Assembly (NCBI RefSeq): GCF_023101665.1
Contig: NZ_CP082161.1
Span: 7,484,501-7,548,500, forward strand
Direction of reading: 5' to 3'
Length of the DNA: 64,000 nucleotides
From: Bradyrhizobium sp. 195
GTDB lineage: Bacteria; Pseudomonadota; Alphaproteobacteria; Rhizobiales; Xanthobacteraceae
The notes below the pieces were generated by a model. The model ran no database searches. It was given only the letters and a program-made list of their open reading frames with translations, and was not told the DNA's origin. The translations under genes and the position numbers were made by a program. This document shows, piece by piece, positions 15,631 to 24,579 of the stretch (position 1 is the stretch's first letter; each line of letters starts with the position of its first letter).

Positions 15631-16419
15631 TTAGAGTGACCGGCGCCAGGGAATAAGCATCGACACCCGTTGTTTGTACTGCCGGTACTCGTCACCGAAG
15701 AGCGCGACGAGGTCGTGCTCCTCCAGCGCGATGCCGACGAAGATGTAGAGCGTGGTGACGACCGCGAACAGCATATGGCCCGCGGTCATGGTCGGCGCCG
15801 CCCAGAACGCAATGATGAAACCGAGATAAATCGGATGGCGGACGAAATTGTAGAGCAGCGGCGTCTTGAAGCGCGGCGGCGTCATCTCCTTCCCGACCAG
15901 ATGGTTGGTCACCTGGTGCAATCCGAACAATTCGAAATGGTTGATGATGAAGGTCGAGGTGAACACCAGCACCCAGCCGGCGAAGGACAGCGTGACGATC
16001 ATCACGGCAAGATCCGGATTCTCGACGTTCCATATGACCGCAGGCAACGGACGCCACTGCCAGAACAGGAGCAGCAATGACAGGCTCGCCAGCAGCACAT
16101 AGGTGCTTCGCTCGACCGGCTTGGGGACGAACTGCGTCCACCAGGCCTTGAACTGCTGGCGGGCCATCACGCTGTGCTGGACCGCGAACAGCGACATCAG
16201 CAGGAGATTGATGATGATGGCTTCAGTCGCCGGCGTGTCGGTTCCGGTGTCGATCGTCTTCGGCACCGCCAGCCCCATGACGAAGCCGATGGCGTAGAGA
16301 ATGGTGACGAAAAACACGAGATACGCCGCAATTCCGTACAGAAATGCGATGAACTTGAAAATGCGAGAGCCCGTAACCTCCGGGCCGATCGAATGAACCT
16401 GGTGATCAAGTTGGGTCAT
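15631..16419 (-). CDS. mddA: Probable methanethiol S-methyltransferase (MddA-like, NnrU/ICMT superfamily)
   Basis: 262 residues from ATG 16419; an upstream in-frame ATG exists at 16467. Six or so transmembrane helices with 'AVQHSVMARQQFKAWWTQFV' in the middle and the methyltransferase signature 'LLYNFVRHPIYLGFIIAFW' followed by 'LEEHDLVALFGDEYRQYKQR' near the C-terminus. These are the hallmarks of the isoprenylcysteine-methyltransferase-like fold used by MddA, which methylates methanethiol to dimethyl sulfide with S-adenosylmethionine. Substrate is inferred from overall resemblance. Divergent from a winged-helix regulator over a direct repeat. Confidence 0.75.
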   Translation of the reverse strand: MTQLDHQVHSIGPEVTGSRIFKFIAFLYGIAAYLVFFVTILYAIGFVMGLAVPKTIDTGTDTPATEAIIINLLLMSLFAVQHSVMARQQFKAWWTQFVPKPVERSTYVLLASLSLLLLFWQWRPLPAVIWNVENPDLAVMIVTLSFAGWVLVFTSTFIINHFELFGLHQVTNHLVGKEMTPPRFKTPLLYNFVRHPIYLGFIIAFWAAPTMTAGHMLFAVVTTLYIFVGIALEEHDLVALFGDEYRQYKQRVSMLIPWRRSL

Positions 16420-16509
16420 AAACAGCTCCGTTGTGCCAAAACGCCGGCACTTCATTGGTCGCTGCACCCTGCCGCATCGGTGGCCCCAAGACTTTCGCAG
16501 ACGGTTGAT

Positions 16510-16547
16510 TTTCGCCTGAGACGACTTTGATTTTTGCTTGAGACGAC
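16510..16547 (+). promoter_or_regulatory. Direct repeat TTTYGCYTGAGACGAC x2 (candidate regulator site)
   Basis: TTTCGCCTGAGACGAC (16510-16525) and TTTTGCTTGAGACGAC (16532-16547) match at 14 of 16 positions, 22 bp apart, i.e. about two helical turns. The second copy ends six bases before the GTG of the winged-helix regulator. OmpR-type winged helices usually bind head-to-tail repeats, so this is a candidate autoregulatory site also serving mddA. Confidence 0.5.
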
Positions 16548-16553
16548 AGAAAC

Positions 16554-18101
16554 GTGCGATTTCGCTTTGAAAACAGCGTGCTCGACGGCGACCTGCGGGA
16601 ACTCACCTGCGGCGGGGCAGCCGTACCGTTGCAGCCGCAAGTGTTCGATCTCTTGCTCTATCTCGTCGTGCAACGCACGCGAGTGGTCAGCAAGGATGAC
16701 CTGATCAGCCGGATCTGGAGCGATCGGGTCATCTCGGATTCCGCGCTGAACAGCCGGATCAATGCCGCCCGCAAGGCGATTGGCGACGACGGCGCGACCC
16801 AGCGGCTGATCAAGACCATCCCGCGCAAGGGCTTTCGCTTCGTCGGCGACGTCCGGGAAGAAATGGCAGCGTCGATCGCACCAGTCGAAGCCGGGCCCGC
16901 TCCCCCGCGCGTCGCGGACCGCCCGGCGGTCGCCGTGCTCGCCTTCGAGAACATGAGCGGCGATCCCGCGCAGGATTATTTCGGCGACGGGATCAGCGAG
17001 GACATCCTCACGGCGCTGTCGAAACAACGCTGGTTCATGGTGATCGCCCGCAACTCGTCCTTCACCTACAAGGGACGCGCGGTCCACATCAGGCAGATCG
17101 CCGAAGAACTCGGCGTCCGCTACGTCGTCGAAGGCAGCGTGCGCAAGGCGAACAACCGGGTGCGCATCACCGCGCAGGTCAACGATGCCGCATCGGGCGG
17201 CCATCTGTGGGCCGAGCGCTATGACCGCGATCTGGTCGACGTCTTCGCCGTCCAGGACGAGATCACCAACGCGATCGTGGCGGCGATCGAGCCGCAGATC
17301 CATGCAGCAGAGAATTTCCGCGCCGATCGCAAGCCACCGTCGAGCCTCGATGCATGGGATCTGTTGATGCGGGCGCTATCGCACTACTGGCGCGTGACCC
17401 GGCGTGATCACGAGGCCGCGCGGGCCCTGCTCGAAGGCGCGATCGGGATTGATCCGAACTACGGCCGGGCGCTGTCGGTGCTGGCGGCAAACCACATGCT
17501 CGGCGTGCATCTCGGCTGGGCCGAGCTCGCCGCGGTGGCGCCGGTGGCGGAAGCCGCCGCACTGGCCGCGCTGCGCTGCGACCATGAGGATGCCTGGGCG
17601 CATGTCGCGCTCGGCAGCGTCTGCTTCTCGACACGCCGGCTTGCGGACGCGCTATCCGAGTTCGAGCAGGCGCTCGCGCTCAATCCGAACTTCTCGCTGG
17701 CGCAAGGCTATTACGCGCTGGCGCTGTCCTATGCCGGACGGCCGAAGGATTCGTTCGAGGCCGCCCAAAGGGCGATCCGGCTGTCACCGCGCGATCCGTC
17801 GCTGGCGATCTATCAGGGCATCGCCGGCTATGCGCGCTTCACCGAACGCCAATACGACGAGGCCATCGCGCTCGCGCGCGAGGCGATCCGCCATCGCGGC
17901 GATCTCACCGGCGCCTACCGCGTGCTCGCGGTCTCTGCCGGCATGACGGGCGACGACATGCTTGCGGAGACGGCGCTGGGCGAGCTCCGGCGCACTCAGC
18001 CGGACATCTCGCTGCACTGGATCGCGACAAAGCTGCCATGGGCCAATGACGCCGATCGCGAGCACTATCTGGAGGGATTTCGGCGCGCGGGGTTGCGTTA
18101 G
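16554..18101 (+). CDS. Winged-helix (OmpR/CadC-type) regulator with TolB-like and TPR domains
   Basis: 515 residues from GTG 16554. Residues about 1-98 are a Trans_reg_C winged helix ('VFDLLLYLVVQRTRVVSKDD', 'NAARKAIGDDGATQRLIKTI', 'RKGFRFVGDV'). Next comes a linker, then the TolB/cyclase-associated domain 'PAVAVLAFENMSGDPAQDYF' with 'GISEDILTALSK', and 'RYVVEGSVRKANNRVRITAQ'. From about 260 on are TPR-like helical repeats ('ALSEFEQALALNPNFSLAQG'). No receiver domain or transmembrane helix is evident: a soluble one-component regulator. It is divergent from mddA and is its likely regulator. Confidence 0.8.
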   Translation: MRFRFENSVLDGDLRELTCGGAAVPLQPQVFDLLLYLVVQRTRVVSKDDLISRIWSDRVISDSALNSRINAARKAIGDDGATQRLIKTIPRKGFRFVGDVREEMAASIAPVEAGPAPPRVADRPAVAVLAFENMSGDPAQDYFGDGISEDILTALSKQRWFMVIARNSSFTYKGRAVHIRQIAEELGVRYVVEGSVRKANNRVRITAQVNDAASGGHLWAERYDRDLVDVFAVQDEITNAIVAAIEPQIHAAENFRADRKPPSSLDAWDLLMRALSHYWRVTRRDHEAARALLEGAIGIDPNYGRALSVLAANHMLGVHLGWAELAAVAPVAEAAALAALRCDHEDAWAHVALGSVCFSTRRLADALSEFEQALALNPNFSLAQGYYALALSYAGRPKDSFEAAQRAIRLSPRDPSLAIYQGIAGYARFTERQYDEAIALAREAIRHRGDLTGAYRVLAVSAGMTGDDMLAETALGELRRTQPDISLHWIATKLPWANDADREHYLEGFRRAGLR

Positions 18102-18119
18102 ACGACAGTCATGCGGTCC

Positions 18120-18608
18120 CTACGCCGTCCGCTTGCGGCGCAGGTGGACGATGACGTCGAGCCGCGCGATCTCGTGCCCGGGAAGCGCCTCGGGGATCTT
18201 GGTGAAGGCAAGACTGTCGGCAACGTCGACCAGCACATCCTCGCCTTCGAGATAGAAGTGCGGGTGCACGGATGTGTCGGTGTCGAAGAACGACTTGATG
18301 CCGTCGGCCGCGATCCGGCGGAGCAGGCCGGCCTCGGTGAACTGGTTCAGCGTGTTGTAGACGGTCGCGAGCGACAGATACGCGTTCGCCGCCATCGCCT
18401 CTTCATAGAGGCTCTCTGCGGTGACATGCCGATGGCCGCCCAGGAACAGCAATTGGCCGAGCGCGAGGCGCTGACGCGTCGGGCGCAGGCCGGCATTGCC
18501 CAGCAATTGCAGGCAGTGCTGCACGCCCGCGTCCGGCGGGTGCTCGTGGCCGGCGACATCAGGTCCGCACTCGTCATCCACAGGGATATTCGTGGCCTGG
18601 ATGTCCAT
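18120..18608 (-). CDS. Irr-like Fur-family transcriptional regulator
   Basis: 162 residues from ATG 18608, matching the usual Irr length; GTG 18629 would add seven. The Fur winged helix is clear: 'LRPTRQRLALGQLLFLGGHR', 'VTAESLYEEAMAANAYLSLA', 'TVYNTLNQFTEAGLLRRIAA', then 'SFFDTDTSVHPHFYLEGEDV' and a C-terminus ending 'VIVHLRRKR' as in Irr. The classical N-terminal Gly-Cys-Pro-Trp-His-Asp heme motif of B. japonicum Irr is absent, and the three-histidine stretch is His-Pro-His (115-117). A perfect FixK-type box lies about 100 bp upstream. Probably a second Irr that senses heme or iron differently. Confidence 0.8.
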   Translation of the reverse strand: MDIQATNIPVDDECGPDVAGHEHPPDAGVQHCLQLLGNAGLRPTRQRLALGQLLFLGGHRHVTAESLYEEAMAANAYLSLATVYNTLNQFTEAGLLRRIAADGIKSFFDTDTSVHPHFYLEGEDVLVDVADSLAFTKIPEALPGHEIARLDVIVHLRRKRTA

Positions 18609-18702
18609 CGATTGTCTCACGCGTCTCACGGCTCAAGGGAGCAAGACACGCCGTTTCGGGTCCCGCCAGTTGCCATTCGATCGCAAAAGCGGCGGCTCGG
18701 CT

Positions 18703-18716
18703 TTGATCCGGATCAA
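18703..18716. promoter_or_regulatory. FixK/FNR-type box upstream of the Irr-like gene
   Basis: TTGATCCGGATCAA, inside the longer perfect palindrome TTTGATCCGGATCAAA (18702-18717). Its centre is about 101 bases from ATG 18608; with the usual -41.5 placement, transcription would start near 18668. The plus-strand gene starts 340 bases away, so the Irr-like gene is the likelier target. Confidence 0.65.
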
Positions 18717-18717
18717 A

Positions 18718-19040
18718 TCCGCAGCGCAGCCGCCTCTGACCTATCGCAAGGCGGTCCGGTTTATTCCGCGTGGCGCAAGAGGGCTCCGACTACCGTCCCG
18801 CGACGCTGTGTCGCTAGTCTCACTGGCCGTGTCGGCCAACGACCGACATCATGGCTCGCCCGGCAATAAGAGGCCGATCCATCAAAACAGGACGCGCTGT
18901 ACATTTTTTGTGCGAGCCCTGTCGCGACTTTCATCTTGCGGCGCCGAACGGGACTGTGTGAGCCTCGATATCGGATGGGGACTGGGATGGGCCGGCCGTC
19001 GCTTTGCGCGCGAGGACGTTGCGGAGCGTTCACGGCCGGT
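18718..19040. other. Intergenic region between irr-like gene and ABC operon
   Basis: About 320 bases. Frames across it look random, with no ribosome-binding sites or motifs. It should contain the promoter of the ABC transporter operon (start 19060), but no convincing -35/-10 pair was picked out. Confidence 0.5.
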
Positions 19041-19059
19041 CGCTTGAGAAAGATACGAC

Positions 19060-20610
19060 ATGCCAAAACGAGTTTTGCTTGGTCTCCTCCTGGCTTGCGG
19101 CCTCACGGCCCCGGCACTGGCGCAAGAGCCGAAAACGGGGGGCGTGGTCAATGCCGTGATCCAACCCGAGCCGCCCGGCCTGATGCTCGCGCTGGTCCAG
19201 AACGGCCCGACCCAGATGGTGTCGGGCAATATCTTCGAGGGGCTGCTGCGCTACAGCCCCAAGCTCGAACCGCAGCCGGAGCTCGCCGAGAGCTGGAGCG
19301 TCAGCGAGGACGCCAAGACCTACAGCTTCAAGCTCAGGAAGGGCGTGACCTGGCACGACGGCAAGCCCTTCACCGCCGCCGACGTGCTGTTCTCGGTCGA
19401 GATGCTGAAGCAGACCCACGCGCGCGCCCGCAACAACCTCGCGCAGGTCGACAAGGTCGAGGCGCCCGACGACTACACTGTCGTATTCACCCTGAAGCAG
19501 CCGTTCGGCCCGTTCCTCGGCATCTTCGAGGTCGGATCGATGCCGATGGTGCCGAAGCATCTCTACGAAGGCACCGACTTCAAGACCAATCCCTACAACA
19601 ACGCGCCCATCGGCACCGGCCCCTTCATGTTCAGGGAGTGGCAGAAGGGTTCGTTCATCCGCCTGGTCAAGAACCCGAACTATCATGAGAAGGGCAAGCC
19701 CTATCTCGACGAGATCTATTGGCAGATCATTCCCGACGCCGCTGCGCGCTCGGTGGCGTATGAGACCGGCAAGGTCGATGTGCTGCCCGGCGGCTCGGTC
19801 GAGAACTTCGACGTGCCGCGGCTGTCCAAGCTGAAGGACACTTGCGTCACCGGCACCGGTTGGGAGTTCTTCTCGCCGCTGGCCTGGCTGTGGCTCAACA
19901 ACCGCCAGGGCCCGCTCGCCGACAAGCGGGTGCGGCAGGCGGTCATGTATGCGATCGACCGCGATTTCGCCAAGGACGTGATCTGGAACGGGCTCGGCAA
20001 GGTCGCAACCGGCCCGTCCGCCTCCACCATCAAATACTACACCGACGACGTGAAGAAATATCCGTACGATCCGGCCAAGGCCAAGGCGCTGCTGAAGGAA
20101 GCCGGTTACAAGGGCGAGAAGATCCGCCTGCTGCCGCTCGCCTATGGAGAGACCTGGCAGCGTTGGGGCGAAGCGGTGAAGCAGAACCTGATGGACGTCG
20201 GCATCAACATCGAGACCATCGCCACGGACGTTGCCGGCGGCAACCAGAAGATCGGCGATTGGGATTACGACATCGCCTTCACCTATCTCTACCAGTACGG
20301 CGACCCCGCCCTCGGCGTCGGCCGCAACTACGTCTCCAGCGCCATCGCCAAGGGCCAGGTGTTCAACAATGTCGAGGGTTACTCCAACCCGGAGATCGAC
20401 AAGCTGTTCGCCGACGGCGCGGTCGCAACCCCGGACTCCAAGCGCAAGGAGATCTACGAGCAGGCGCAGAAGATCCTGGTCGAGGACGTGCCGGTGGCCT
20501 GGATGCTCGAGCTACAATTCCCGACCATCACGCGCTGCAAGGTCAAGAACCTGATCACCACGGGGATCGGCGTCAATGACGGCTTCAAGGACGCATGGCT
20601 CGAGAAGTGA
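19060..20610 (+). CDS. ABC transporter substrate-binding protein, family 5 (peptide/opine type)
   Basis: 516 residues. Signal peptide 1-21 ('VLLGLLLACGLTAPALAQ'). Family 5 landmarks: 'GNIFEGLLRYSPKLEPQPEL', 'LAESWSVSEDAKTYSFKLRK', 'VTWHDGKPFTAADVLFS', 'IGTGPFMFREWQKGSFIRLV' and 'VRQAVMYAIDRDFAKDVIWN'. It captures a peptide or similar ligand in the periplasm and delivers it to the permeases encoded downstream. The exact ligand cannot be read from the sequence. First gene of a four-gene operon, separated from the permease gene by an inverted repeat of about 120 bp. Confidence 0.9.
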   Translation: MPKRVLLGLLLACGLTAPALAQEPKTGGVVNAVIQPEPPGLMLALVQNGPTQMVSGNIFEGLLRYSPKLEPQPELAESWSVSEDAKTYSFKLRKGVTWHDGKPFTAADVLFSVEMLKQTHARARNNLAQVDKVEAPDDYTVVFTLKQPFGPFLGIFEVGSMPMVPKHLYEGTDFKTNPYNNAPIGTGPFMFREWQKGSFIRLVKNPNYHEKGKPYLDEIYWQIIPDAAARSVAYETGKVDVLPGGSVENFDVPRLSKLKDTCVTGTGWEFFSPLAWLWLNNRQGPLADKRVRQAVMYAIDRDFAKDVIWNGLGKVATGPSASTIKYYTDDVKKYPYDPAKAKALLKEAGYKGEKIRLLPLAYGETWQRWGEAVKQNLMDVGINIETIATDVAGGNQKIGDWDYDIAFTYLYQYGDPALGVGRNYVSSAIAKGQVFNNVEGYSNPEIDKLFADGAVATPDSKRKEIYEQAQKILVEDVPVAWMLELQFPTITRCKVKNLITTGIGVNDGFKDAWLEK

Positions 20611-20635
20611 GGGCGGGCGCTCCGAACTCCGCTTA

Positions 20636-20757
20636 CTCTCCCGCTTGCGGGAGAGGTCGACGCGCTCGCAGAGCGCGGCGGGAGAGGGCTTTCTCCTCTT
20701 GGCGTCCTCTCTGCGGAAATACCCTCTCCCCTGCCCTCTCCCGCAAGCGGGAGAGGG
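20636..20757. repeat. Inverted repeat with two self-palindromic arms
   Basis: CTCTCCCGCTTGCGGGAGAG (20636-20655) and CCCTCTCCCGCAAGCGGGAGAGGG with ends at 20734 and 20757. Each arm is itself a near-perfect palindrome and the two are inverted copies of each other. It lies inside the ABC operon, between binding-protein and permease genes, where such hairpins often stabilise the upstream message and lower downstream expression. Confidence 0.8.
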
Positions 20758-20807
20758 AGCGCACCGTGATTGTCGCTGCGTTCAACCTGATCTGATCGCC
20801 ATCTAAG

Positions 20808-21779
20808 ATGCTCTCCTTCGTCGCTCAACGTATCCTCAAGGGCGTGATCGTCCTGCTTGCGATCGTCGTCCTCAATTTCTTCCTGATCCGGCTTGCGCCG
20901 GGCGATCCCGCTGTCGTGATGGCGGGCGAGGCCGGGGCCAGTGACCAGGTCTTCGTCAAGCAGCTCCGGGAAAAGTTCGGCCTAGACAAGCCGCTGCCCG
21001 AGCAGCTTTTCATCTACGTCAAGGGCGTCGTGACGCTCGACCTCGGCTTCTCCTTCCGCCAGCAGGCACCGGTCGCAAAGCTGATCGGCGAACGGCTGCC
21101 GGCGACGCTGCTGCTGACGCTGACGGCATTCGCGATCTCTCTCGCGCTCGGCATTCTGTTCGGCACCTTCGCCGCGCGCTTTGCCGGGACCTTTCTCGAC
21201 ACGGCCATCACCGTGTTCGCGCTGATCTTCTATGCCATGCCGCTGTTCTGGGTGGCGCTGATGGGCATCCTGCTGTTTTCGGTCACCATGGATTGGTTGC
21301 CGAGTTTTGGTTACGAGACGGTCGGTGCCAACCTCACCGGCTTCGCCCATGCGGTCGATGTCGCAAAGCACCTGATCATGCCGGCGATGACGCTCGGGCT
21401 GTTCTTCATGGCGACCTACACCCGCATGACGCGCGCCTCGATGCTGGAGGTGAAGCGGCTCGACTTCGTCAAGACGGCGCGGGCCAAAGGCCTCTCGGAC
21501 GCCGTGATCCAGCGCCGCCACGTGCTGCGCAACGCGCTGCTGCCGGTCGTGACGCTGGCCGGCGTGCATTCCGGCACGCTGATCGGCGGTGCCGTCATCA
21601 CGGAGACCGTGTTCGCCTGGCCCGGCATCGGGCGCCTGATGTACGACGCCCTGCTCCAGCGCGACTACAATCTGCTGCTCGGCGTCTTCGTGATCTGCTC
21701 CGCCATGGTGCTGATCTTCAACCTCATCACCGACCTGGTCTACCGACTGGTCGATCCACGCATCGAATTCGCCTCATGA
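20808..21779 (+). CDS. ABC transporter permease, DppB/OppB type
   Basis: 323 residues. Begins 'MLSFVAQRILKGVIVLLAIV', the typical DppB N-terminal helix, followed by 'LAPGDPAVVMAGEAGASDQV' and the cytoplasmic EAA loop 'DFVKTARAKGLSDAVIQRRH' that docks on the ATPase. Six transmembrane helices and the C-terminal 'LVYRLVDPRIEFAS' are standard. No strong Shine-Dalgarno before ATG 20808. Its TGA overlaps the next gene's ATG. Confidence 0.9.
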   Translation: MLSFVAQRILKGVIVLLAIVVLNFFLIRLAPGDPAVVMAGEAGASDQVFVKQLREKFGLDKPLPEQLFIYVKGVVTLDLGFSFRQQAPVAKLIGERLPATLLLTLTAFAISLALGILFGTFAARFAGTFLDTAITVFALIFYAMPLFWVALMGILLFSVTMDWLPSFGYETVGANLTGFAHAVDVAKHLIMPAMTLGLFFMATYTRMTRASMLEVKRLDFVKTARAKGLSDAVIQRRHVLRNALLPVVTLAGVHSGTLIGGAVITETVFAWPGIGRLMYDALLQRDYNLLLGVFVICSAMVLIFNLITDLVYRLVDPRIEFAS

Positions 21780-22615
21780 AACAGTTCTGGAAATCGATGC
21801 TGAAGAGCCCGAGCGGCGTCATCGGGCTCGTCATCCTGGTGCTCGCGATCTCGGTCGCATTGTTCGGGCCGATGCTGTTCCCGAACTCGCCCTGGCGCAT
21901 GGTGCAGCGCCCGTTCCTGCCGCCGTTCACACTCTCGACGGTGCCGCTCGGCACCGACGCGCTCGGTCGCGACGTGTTCGCCGGCATGATTTTTGGCGCA
22001 CGCGTCTCGCTGCTGGTGGGCCTCGTCTCCACGCTGGTGGCGCTAATCGTCGGCATGCCGATCGGCGCCATGGCGGGCTATTTCGGCGGCAGGGTCGATG
22101 ACGCCCTGATGCGCTTCACCGAGTTCTTCCAGACCATTCCGAGCTTCGCGCTCGCGATCGTGCTGGTCGCGATCCTGCAGCCTTCGATCTATTCGATCGT
22201 GACCTCGATCGCGCTGGTGAGCTGGCCGCCGGTTGCCCGGCTCGTGCGCGGCGAGGTGCTGTCGCTGCGCACGCGCGAGTATGTCCAGGCCGCCGTGGTT
22301 ACCGGGCAGTCGCACACCTGGATCATCCTGCGCGAGATCCTGCCCAACGCGCTGTCACCGGTGATCGTGCTGGCCTCGCTGATGGTGGCGACCGCGATCC
22401 TGCTGGAATCCTCGCTGTCCTTCCTCGGCCTCGGCGATCCCAATCTGATCTCCTGGGGCTACATGGTCGGCGCCGGCCGCACCGTGATCCGTCAGGCCTG
22501 GTGGATCACCGTGTTTCCCGGCGTCGCCATCCTGATCTCCGTGCTCGGATTGAACCTGATCGGCGAAGGCCTCAACGACGCGCTCAATCCGCGCCTGTCG
22601 CGGGAGGGACGCTGA
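21776..22615 (+). CDS. ABC transporter permease, DppC/OppC type
   Basis: 279 residues from ATG 21776 (ATGA overlap with dppB-like gene); the frame is open upstream inside the previous gene but is not used. 'PLGTDALGRDVFAGMIFGAR' is the DppC signature, and 'EYVQAAVVTGQSHTWIILRE' the EAA loop. Five or six transmembrane helices. Forms the membrane channel together with the DppB-like protein. Confidence 0.9.
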   Translation: MKQFWKSMLKSPSGVIGLVILVLAISVALFGPMLFPNSPWRMVQRPFLPPFTLSTVPLGTDALGRDVFAGMIFGARVSLLVGLVSTLVALIVGMPIGAMAGYFGGRVDDALMRFTEFFQTIPSFALAIVLVAILQPSIYSIVTSIALVSWPPVARLVRGEVLSLRTREYVQAAVVTGQSHTWIILREILPNALSPVIVLASLMVATAILLESSLSFLGLGDPNLISWGYMVGAGRTVIRQAWWITVFPGVAILISVLGLNLIGEGLNDALNPRLSREGR

Positions 22616-22617
22616 CG

Positions 22618-24237
22618 ATGACCGCCCCGCCCGCCGTCTCCATCAGGAACCTCAAGATCGCGCTGCCGAAAGGCGCCGAGCGCCCGTTCGCCGTCTACGG
22701 CATCTCGCTGGACCTGCGGCCCGGCAAGATCGTCTGCGTCGTCGGCGAGTCCGGCTCCGGCAAGTCGATGTGCGCGCATGCGCTGATGGGCCTGTTGCCT
22801 GATACGGTGTCTGTCGCCTCCGGCGAGATCCAGTTCGAAGGCCGCGACCTGCTCAAGCTCGATGACGACGGCTGGCGCGATCTGCGCGGCCGCAGGCTGG
22901 CGATGATTTTTCAGGAGCCGATGACCGCGCTCAATCCGTTGATGCGGATCGGCGACCAGATGGCGGAGATGTTCGAGGCGCACGGCCTGCTGACGCCGAG
23001 GGAGCGGCGCGCGAGAGTGCTCGCTCTGGCACGCGAGGTCGGTCTGCCCGACCCCGAGCGAATCGTGCGCGCCTATCCGCACCAACTCTCCGGCGGCCAG
23101 CGCCAGCGCGCCATGATCGCGATGGCGCTCGCGCTCGAGCCTGCCGTTCTGGTCGCGGACGAGCCGACCACCGCGCTCGACGTCACCACGCAAGCACAGA
23201 TCCTCAAGCTGATCCGTAACCTTCAGCGCAACCGCAACATGGCGGTGATGTTCATCACCCATGATTTCGGCGTCGTCGCGGACATTGCCGACCAGGTCGT
23301 CGTGCTCCGCCATGGCAAGGTCGTGGAGGAAGGCCCGGCCGCGGCCGTCTTCAACGAGCCGCAGCACGACTACACCAAGGCGCTGCTCGCAGCCGTCCCC
23401 TCGATGGATCCACCGGCGCGACAGCCGCTCGACGATCAGGCCAGGGCGGTCGAGGTGATCGGGCTGGACAAGACCTACGTGACATCGGGCGGCTGGTTTC
23501 GCGAGGACCGCCGCGTCGATGCGGCGCGCGCGGTCAATTTCGACATCCTCAAGGGCGAGACGCTCGGTCTCGTCGGCGAATCCGGTTCCGGAAAATCGTC
23601 GGTGGCGCGTCTCGTGATGCGGCTGATCGAGGCCGACCGCGGCACGGTGCGGATCGGCGAGACCGATCTCACCTCACTCTCGGGCAAGGCGCTGCGCGCC
23701 GAGCGCCACCGCATCCAGATGATCTTCCAGGATCCGTTCGCCTCGCTCAATCCGCGGCGCAAGATCGGCCACATCATCACCGACGGCCCGATCGCGGCCG
23801 GCATCGATCCGAAGGTCGCCTTCGACCGCGCCCGCGATCTCCTCAAGATGGTGGGCCTGGATGCCGGCGCACTTGAACGTTATCCGCATGAATTCTCAGG
23901 CGGCCAGCGCCAGCGTATCGGCATTGCACGCGCGTTGGCGCTCGAGCCCGAGATCATCGTCGCGGACGAAGCCGTCTCCGCGCTCGACGTCTCAGTGCAG
24001 GCGCAAGTCTTGAGACTGCTCGAAGACCTCAAGCTACGCCTGGGCCTCTCGATGCTGTTCATCACCCACGATTTGCGCGTCGCAGCCCAGATCTGCGACC
24101 GTATCGCGGTGATGCAGCGTGGCGCCATCGTCGAGTTGAAGCCGACGTCGCAGCTCTTCGCCGCGCCTGAGCATGCCTATACGCGGGAGCTGCTTGCGGC
24201 GGTGCCGGGGCGCAAGGACCGCGCGCCGGCGGCGTGA
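22618..24237 (+). CDS. ABC transporter ATP-binding protein, fused DppD-DppF type
   Basis: 539 residues from ATG 22618, two bases after the permease stop. Two complete nucleotide-binding domains: Walker A 'GESGSGKS' twice (about 42 and 319), signatures 'LSGGQRQR' and 'FSGGQRQR', Walker B '[12 protein letters not shown]' and '[12 protein letters not shown]', and a switch His in each ('FITHDF', 'FITHDL'). Fusion of both ATPase subunits into one chain is common in alphaproteobacteria. All catalytic residues are present in both halves. Completes the importer. Confidence 0.95.
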   Translation: MTAPPAVSIRNLKIALPKGAERPFAVYGISLDLRPGKIVCVVGESGSGKSMCAHALMGLLPDTVSVASGEIQFEGRDLLKLDDDGWRDLRGRRLAMIFQEPMTALNPLMRIGDQMAEMFEAHGLLTPRERRARVLALAREVGLPDPERIVRAYPHQLSGGQRQRAMIAMALALEPAVLVADEPTTALDVTTQAQILKLIRNLQRNRNMAVMFITHDFGVVADIADQVVVLRHGKVVEEGPAAAVFNEPQHDYTKALLAAVPSMDPPARQPLDDQARAVEVIGLDKTYVTSGGWFREDRRVDAARAVNFDILKGETLGLVGESGSGKSSVARLVMRLIEADRGTVRIGETDLTSLSGKALRAERHRIQMIFQDPFASLNPRRKIGHIITDGPIAAGIDPKVAFDRARDLLKMVGLDAGALERYPHEFSGGQRQRIGIARALALEPEIIVADEAVSALDVSVQAQVLRLLEDLKLRLGLSMLFITHDLRVAAQICDRIAVMQRGAIVELKPTSQLFAAPEHAYTRELLAAVPGRKDRAPAA

Positions 24238-24560
24238 AACGAACGCGTGCGACAGCCGAATTCGAGATCGTTCCAAAACTTGCCCGCCGCAAGATGAGAA
24301 ACATATTCGATTGAACGGCATTGGCTTGGCAAGATTGTCCTTGCTGGCGGCAGCAAAGGGAAAATTGCCACCGGACCTCGCGCGTCGTGATGCGGCGCGC
24401 CAGTTTCGCAATTCACGCGAGAGAACAAACCGGGGCATCCGACCGCGGGAGTGCCATCACGCGCTTTTGTTCTGACGTGACCGGCTGCGCCGTTTCAAAG
24501 CCGAAACGGCGCCATAGATCGAGATGGAATGATCACCGTCATCTGATGACGGATTTGCCA
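24238..24560. other. Intergenic region with a strong hairpin
   Basis: About 320 bases after the ABC operon. Only a perfect 10-bp stem, GCGCCGTTTC (24487-24496) with GAAACGGCGC (24503-24512) and a six-base loop, stands out; there is no T-run on either side. No gene is visible. Confidence 0.5.
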
Positions 24561-24579
24561 ACTGATATTCGGAGCCACC

